DNA of 13,764 nt from positions 1-13,764 of the forward strand of contig JAIXTZ010000355.1 of the NCBI GenBank assembly GCA_027483745.1, in the 5' to 3' direction. Each line of letters opens with the position of its first letter. Position 1 is the first letter of the stretch. Origin of the DNA: Lysobacteraceae bacterium. Lineage in GTDB: Bacteria; Pseudomonadota; Gammaproteobacteria; Xanthomonadales; Xanthomonadaceae. Position numbers and translations under genes: made by a program. The notes below the pieces were generated by a model, which had not been told where the DNA came from, ran no database searches, and saw nothing but the letters and a program-made list of their open reading frames with translations. Shown here one piece after another: positions 6,281 through 13,764 of the stretch.

Positions 6281-8182
6281 TCAGACCTCGAGCGACGCGA
6301 GGTCGCCCTTCGTCTCCAGCCAGCTCTTGCGGTCGCCTGCGCGCTTCTTGCTGAGCAGCATGTCCATCAGCGCACTGGTTTCGCCGGAATCTTCGACCGT
6401 CAGCTGCACCAGACGACGCGTGTCCGGATGGATGGTGGATTCGCGCAGCTGCGAGGGATTCATTTCGCCCAAGCCCTTGAAGCGCGTCACGGTCACCTGC
6501 CCGCGGATCTTCTCGCGCTCGATCTTCTCCAGCAGCAGGCGCTTCTCCTCCTCGTCGAGCGCGTAGAACACCTGCTTGCCCACGTCGACGCGGAACAGCG
6601 GCGGCATCGCCACGAAGACATGGCCGGCGCGCACCAGCGCCGGGAAATGCTTGAGGAACAGCGCCGAGAGCAGGGTGGCGATGTGCAGGCCGTCCGAGTC
6701 CGCATCGGCGAGGATCACCACCTTGCCGTAGCGCAGGCCGTCGATGTTGTCGTGGCCGGGGTCGCAGCCGATGGCCACCGCGAGATCGTGCACTTCCTGC
6801 GAACCGAGCACCGAGCCCGACTCGACCTCCCACGTGTTCAGGATCTTGCCGCGCAGCGGCAGGATGGCCTGGAAGTCCTTGTCGCGGGCCTGCTTGGCGC
6901 TGCCGCCGGCCGAATCACCCTCGACGAGGAAGAGTTCGGTGCGGCCGAGGTCCTGGAGGATGCAGTCGGCCAGCTTGCCCGGCAGGGCGGGGCCCTGCGT
7001 GATCTTCTTGCGGACCACCTGCTTCTCGGTCTTGAGGCGGGCCTGCGCGCGGGCGATGGCCATCTGCGCGATGGCCTCGCCCTGCTCGACGTGCTGGTTC
7101 AGCCACAGCGAGAAAGCGTCGTGGGCCGCGCCCTCGACGAAGGCCGCGGCCTGCCGCGAGGAGAGGCGCTCCTTGGTCTGGCCGCTGAACTGCGGGTCGC
7201 CCATCTTCAAGGACAGGATGAAGCTGGCGCGGTCCCAGACGTCCTCGGGGGCCAGCTTCACGCCACGCGGCAGCAGGTTGCGGAAGTCGCAGAACTCGCG
7301 CAGCGCATCGGTGATGCCCGAACGCAGGCCGTTCACGTGGGTGCCGTGCTGCGCGGTGGGGATCAGGTTGACGTAGCTCTCCTGCGGGCACTCGCCTTCG
7401 GCGGTCCAGCACAGGGCCCATTCGGCGATCTCGCCTTCCTTGGCCAGCTTGCCGACGAACAGATCGGCCGGCAGCCAGTCCGGCTCCCCGCCGCGGGCCG
7501 CCAGTTCGCCCTTCAGGTAATCGCGCAGGCCGTCCTCGTAGTACCACTCGTTGCGCTCGGCGGTGGCCTCGTCGTACAGGGTCACCTTCAGTCCGGGGCA
7601 GAGCACGGCCTTGGCCCGCAGCAGGTGGCGCAGGTGGCGCAGGTTGTACTTCGGCGTGTCGAAGTACTTCGGGTCGGCCCAGAAGCGCACCCGCGTGCCG
7701 GTGTTGCGCTTGGCCACGGTGCCGATGGTCTCCAGCGGCGAGAAGCGGTCGCCGTCGCGGAACTCCATCCGGTACTCGCTGCCGTCGCGGCGGATCTGCA
7801 CGACCACCTTGGTGGACAGCGCGTTCACCACCGAGACGCCGACGCCGTGCAGGCCGCCGGAGAAAGCGTAATTCTTGCCGCTGAACTTGCCGCCCGCGTG
7901 CAGGCGCGTGAGGATCAGCTCGACGCCGGGGATCTTCTCCTCCGGGTGGATGTCCACCGGCATGCCGCGGCCATCGTCGTTCACCTCGCAGCTGCCGTCG
8001 GCCCAGAGCGTCACTTCGACCTTCTTCGCATGGCCGGCCAGGGCCTCGTCCACGGCGTTGTCGATGACCTCCTGCGCCAGGTGGTTCGGGCGCGTGGTGT
8101 CGGTGTACATGCCGGGGCGGCGCTTGACGGGGTCGAGGCCGGAGAGGACTTCGATGTCGGCGGCGTTGTAGCGGGTGCTCAT
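6281..8182 (-). CDS. parE: DNA topoisomerase IV subunit B
   Basis: ParE is the ATPase subunit of topoisomerase IV, which with ParC separates linked daughter chromosomes. The 633 residues match the gammaproteobacterial ParE length (about 630). The GHKL ATPase domain shows EVIDNAVDEAL (catalytic Glu38, Mg-binding Asn42), NDDGRGMP (Asp69) and the ATP lid GGLHGVGVSVVNAL (109-122). The TOPRIM domain has LVEGDSAGGSAKQAR (Glu near 420) and the acidic metal triplet in DADSDG (about 492-497), so it is intact. Choice of ParE over GyrB follows from the short C-terminal part, lacking the roughly 170-residue GyrB insert, and from YTDTTRPNH. The start at 8182 matches the usual N-terminus but has only a weak Shine-Dalgarno. 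It stands alone, divergent from pyrG, with parC not in the window. Confidence 0.96.
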   Translation of the reverse strand: MSTRYNAADIEVLSGLDPVKRRPGMYTDTTRPNHLAQEVIDNAVDEALAGHAKKVEVTLWADGSCEVNDDGRGMPVDIHPEEKIPGVELILTRLHAGGKFSGKNYAFSGGLHGVGVSVVNALSTKVVVQIRRDGSEYRMEFRDGDRFSPLETIGTVAKRNTGTRVRFWADPKYFDTPKYNLRHLRHLLRAKAVLCPGLKVTLYDEATAERNEWYYEDGLRDYLKGELAARGGEPDWLPADLFVGKLAKEGEIAEWALCWTAEGECPQESYVNLIPTAQHGTHVNGLRSGITDALREFCDFRNLLPRGVKLAPEDVWDRASFILSLKMGDPQFSGQTKERLSSRQAAAFVEGAAHDAFSLWLNQHVEQGEAIAQMAIARAQARLKTEKQVVRKKITQGPALPGKLADCILQDLGRTELFLVEGDSAGGSAKQARDKDFQAILPLRGKILNTWEVESGSVLGSQEVHDLAVAIGCDPGHDNIDGLRYGKVVILADADSDGLHIATLLSALFLKHFPALVRAGHVFVAMPPLFRVDVGKQVFYALDEEEKRLLLEKIEREKIRGQVTVTRFKGLGEMNPSQLRESTIHPDTRRLVQLTVEDSGETSALMDMLLSKKRAGDRKSWLETKGDLASLEV

Positions 8183-8188
8183 TCGGGG

Positions 8189-8257
8189 CGGGGTTCCACG
8201 GAGTCGGCGCGGCCGCGGGTGGCGGCAGGGCGGGCCGCATAGCCTAGCGGAACCCCG
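8189..8257. repeat. 9-bp inverted repeat in the parE-pyrG intergenic region
   Basis: CGGGGTTCC (8189-8197) and GGAACCCCG (8249-8257) are exact reverse complements 51 bp apart, in the 143-bp divergent region. They could be paired operator half-sites or a long-range hairpin in the parE leader. In GC-rich DNA chance is also possible. Confidence 0.35.
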
Positions 8258-8271
8258 GCTGAGCGGGCGGG

Positions 8272-12160
<3,889 letters not shown>

Positions 12161-12167
12161 CCGCGCA

Positions 12168-12485
12168 GTGATCCGCCGCTGGCTGCCGCACGTCGTCCTC
12201 GCGCTCGTTGCCGTCGCGCTGCTGTGGCAGCTCGAGCGCGGCGAGGGCGGTCGCGTGCAGCTGGCGGAACTGCAGGCCCGCGTCGCCGCGCAGCAGGCCG
12301 AGAACGCCAAGCTCGAACAGCGCAACCAGGCGCTCGCCGCCGACGTCGCCGAGCTGAAATCCGGCGAAGCGGCCGTCGAGGATCGCGCCCGCGCCGAGCT
12401 CGGCATGATCAAGCCCGGCGAGACCTTCTACCGCGTGGTGGAAGGCGAGAAGCCGGCACCGGCCACCGACGAGTCCGGCGGATGA
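12168..12485 (+). CDS. ftsB: Cell division protein FtsB
   Basis: FtsB is a bitopic inner-membrane protein that joins FtsL and FtsQ in the divisome. The 105 residues show the family layout: a short basic cytoplasmic start (MIRRW), one membrane helix (about 6-20), a periplasmic coiled coil (about 27-70, rich in Leu/Ala with [25 protein letters not shown] heptads), and the conserved end motif [18 protein letters not shown] proline-rich tail follows. The start is a GTG at 12168, 7 bp after eno and without a clear Shine-Dalgarno, so it is probably translated by coupling to eno. The stop overlaps the ispD ATG (ATGA). The order eno-ftsB-ispD-ispF is the usual gammaproteobacterial one, which supports the call despite low sequence conservation. 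Confidence 0.93.
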   Translation: MIRRWLPHVVLALVAVALLWQLERGEGGRVQLAELQARVAAQQAENAKLEQRNQALAADVAELKSGEAAVEDRARAELGMIKPGETFYRVVEGEKPAPATDESGG

Positions 12486-13180
12486 GTTGGGTGGTGGTGC
12501 CCGCCGCCGGGCGCGGCGCGCGCTTCGGCGGCGAGATCCCGAAGCAGTACCTCGACCTGCTCGGCCGCCCATTGATCGAACACACCCTGCGCGCGCTGCT
12601 GGCGCACCCGTCGATCAGTGGCGTCATGGTGGCGCTGTCGGCGAACGATCCGCACTGGCGGGGCTGGCGCGAGCTCGAAGGCAAGCCGGTGCTGACCTGC
12701 CTCGGTGGCGGCGAGCGTGCCGATTCCGTGCTCGCCGGCCTGCGCGCCCTGCCGGCTTCGGTGACGGCCGACGACTGGGTGCTGGTGCATGATGCGGCCC
12801 GGCCGTGCGTGAAGGCGCTCGATCTCTCCCGTTTGTTCGCTGCCTTGAAGACCGATCCGGTCGGCGCGCTGCTCGCGGCACCGGTGCGCGACACGCTGAA
12901 GCGGGCCGGCGACGACGGTCGCGTCGAGGCCACGGTGCCTCGCGGTTCCATGTGGCGGGCGCTCACGCCGCAGGCCTTCCGCCGCGACAGCCTCGTGCGC
13001 GCGCTGGAATCCGCCGAGCGCGCGGGCGTCGTCGCCACCGACGAGGCCATGGCCATCGAGCGCCTTGGCCTCAAGCCGCTGCTGGTCGAAGGCAGCGAGG
13101 ACAACCTGAAAATCACCACGCCCGCCGATCTGGCCGTGGCCGAATCCATCCTCCGTCGCATGGGCGACGGACGCGCCTGA
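12482..13180 (+). CDS. ispD: 2-C-methyl-D-erythritol 4-phosphate cytidylyltransferase
   Basis: IspD joins CTP to methylerythritol 4-phosphate, giving CDP-ME in the MEP isoprenoid pathway. The 232 residues have the nucleotide-binding start [10 protein letters not shown]...PKQY (7-23), where Arg14 and Lys21 match the catalytic Arg20/Lys27 of E. coli. LVHDAARPC provides Asp104, [14 protein letters not shown] gives Arg154 (equivalent of Arg157), and [10 protein letters not shown] gives Lys210 (equivalent of Lys213). The active site is therefore complete. The ATG overlaps the ftsB stop by 4 bp, which fixes the start and implies coupling. ispF follows after 12 bp; the two are separate here, not fused as in some proteobacteria. 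IspE, which acts between them, is not in the window. Confidence 0.96.
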   Translation: MSWVVVPAAGRGARFGGEIPKQYLDLLGRPLIEHTLRALLAHPSISGVMVALSANDPHWRGWRELEGKPVLTCLGGGERADSVLAGLRALPASVTADDWVLVHDAARPCVKALDLSRLFAALKTDPVGALLAAPVRDTLKRAGDDGRVEATVPRGSMWRALTPQAFRRDSLVRALESAERAGVVATDEAMAIERLGLKPLLVEGSEDNLKITTPADLAVAESILRRMGDGRA

Positions 13181-13192
13181 GGCGAAGCAAGC

Positions 13193-13675
13193 ATGGCGAA
13201 CATCCGCATCGGGCAGGGCTATGACGTCCATGCCTTCGGCCCCGGCGACCACGTCGTCCTCGGCGGCGTCCGCGTGCCGCACACGCGGGGCATCGTCGCC
13301 CACTCCGACGGCGACGTGCTGATCCACGCGCTGTGCGACGCCATCCTCGGCGCGTTGGCGCTCGGCGACATCGGCAAGCATTTCCCGCCCTCCGACCCGC
13401 AGTGGAAGGGCGCGGACTCGCGGCGCTTCCTCGTGCATTGCGTCGCCTTGGCGGCCGAGCGCGGTTGGCACATCGGCAACGTCGACGCCACCGTCGTTGG
13501 CGAGCGTCCCAAGGTCGGCCCGCATGCGCAGGCCATCCGCGAAACGCTGGCGACGGATCTGGGCGTGGCCCTCGACGCCGTTTCGGTGAAGGCCACGACG
13601 ACGGAGAAGCTCGGCTTCACCGGTCGCGAGGAAGGCCTTGCCGCCATGGCCGTCGTGCTGCTGGAGCGCGCGTGA
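13193..13675 (+). CDS. ispF: 2-C-methyl-D-erythritol 2,4-cyclodiphosphate synthase
   Basis: IspF cyclises CDP-ME 2-phosphate to ME-2,4-cyclodiphosphate with release of CMP, later in the MEP pathway; it works as a trimer with zinc. The 160-residue length is standard. Metal ligands are visible as Asp11 and His13 in GQGYDVHAF and His45 in [13 protein letters not shown]. Other family blocks are [30 protein letters not shown] and the closing [13 protein letters not shown]. The ATG at 13193 gives the usual N-terminus. Its last base and stop overlap the truD GTG (GTGA), so truD is likely coupled to it. Confidence 0.97.
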   Translation: MANIRIGQGYDVHAFGPGDHVVLGGVRVPHTRGIVAHSDGDVLIHALCDAILGALALGDIGKHFPPSDPQWKGADSRRFLVHCVALAAERGWHIGNVDATVVGERPKVGPHAQAIRETLATDLGVALDAVSVKATTTEKLGFTGREEGLAAMAVVLLERA

Positions 13676-13764
13676 GCGCCTCGCCGTTCGGCGCGCCGCT
13701 GTTCGCCGCCCGCATCAAGGCCTCGCCAGAGGACTTCGTCGTCGAGGAGATCGCCACCGAACCG
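13672..13764 (+). CDS. truD: tRNA pseudouridine(13) synthase TruD, 5' fragment
   Basis: Only the first 31 codons lie in the window; the gene runs off the right edge. Translation from GTG 13672 gives a short variable start, then [14 protein letters not shown], which matches the conserved TruD N-terminal block (K-x-x-P-E-D-F-x-V-x-E). TruD makes pseudouridine at position 13 of tRNA-Glu. The catalytic Asp lies further in and cannot be checked. The 4-bp GTGA overlap with ispF and the usual order ispD-ispF-truD support the call. surE and pcm would be expected next. Confidence 0.88.
   Translation, partial: MSASPFGAPLFAARIKASPEDFVVEEIATEP

Noticed and set aside
6428..8242. 604-codon plus-strand ORF opposite parE
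   Set aside because: It is fully antisense to a gene with intact GHKL and TOPRIM motifs, and its composition is that of a GC-rich shadow frame.

Overview
The window is high-GC gammaproteobacterial chromosome. It most likely comes from the Xanthomonadales (Lysobacteraceae/Xanthomonas-like). The basis is the gene order pyrG-kdsA-eno-ftsB-ispD-ispF-truD, the Xanthomonad-style sequences of PyrG and KdsA recalled from family knowledge, frequent start/stop overlaps, and long antisense shadow ORFs typical of GC-rich coding DNA. No RNA gene, insertion sequence, CRISPR array, prophage or att-like repeat is visible. The content is mostly conserved housekeeping, so no undescribed defence or mobile system is claimed.

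Left part (1-2733). Bases 1-178 hold no convincing gene. A tandem-domain universal stress protein runs leftwards (179-1111), divergent from a small DUF454/YbaN-type membrane protein (1161-1526). That gene converges on an NlpC/P60 cell-wall peptidase lipoprotein (1540-2124, minus). The peptidase is divergent from a SlyD-like FKBP prolyl isomerase (2191-2670), which ends in a clear rho-independent terminator (2695-2733).

Middle part (2746-8182). A plus-strand group holds a DUF418 multi-pass membrane protein, a DadA-like FAD amino-acid dehydrogenase that overlaps it by 8 bp, and a HutG-like N-formylglutamate amidohydrolase 14 bp further on. The spacing suggests one operon with an amino-acid catabolic flavour. 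It is followed by a 30-residue hydrophobic small ORF (6152-6244) with a good Shine-Dalgarno and a terminator whose stem begins at its stop codon; this is the least explained element here. Convergent to it is parE (topoisomerase IV subunit B, 6281-8182, minus).

Right part (8326-13764). A tightly packed plus-strand cluster starts at a recognisable promoter: pyrG (CTP synthesis), kdsA (KDO for LPS), eno (glycolysis), ftsB (division), ispD and ispF (MEP isoprenoid pathway), and the first 31 codons of truD (tRNA pseudouridine 13). Four-base or one-base overlaps at pyrG/kdsA, ftsB/ispD and ispF/truD suggest translational coupling. CTP from PyrG is the nucleotide used both by IspD and for CMP-KDO activation. 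The eno leader (47 nt) is pyrimidine-rich and has no visible Shine-Dalgarno.
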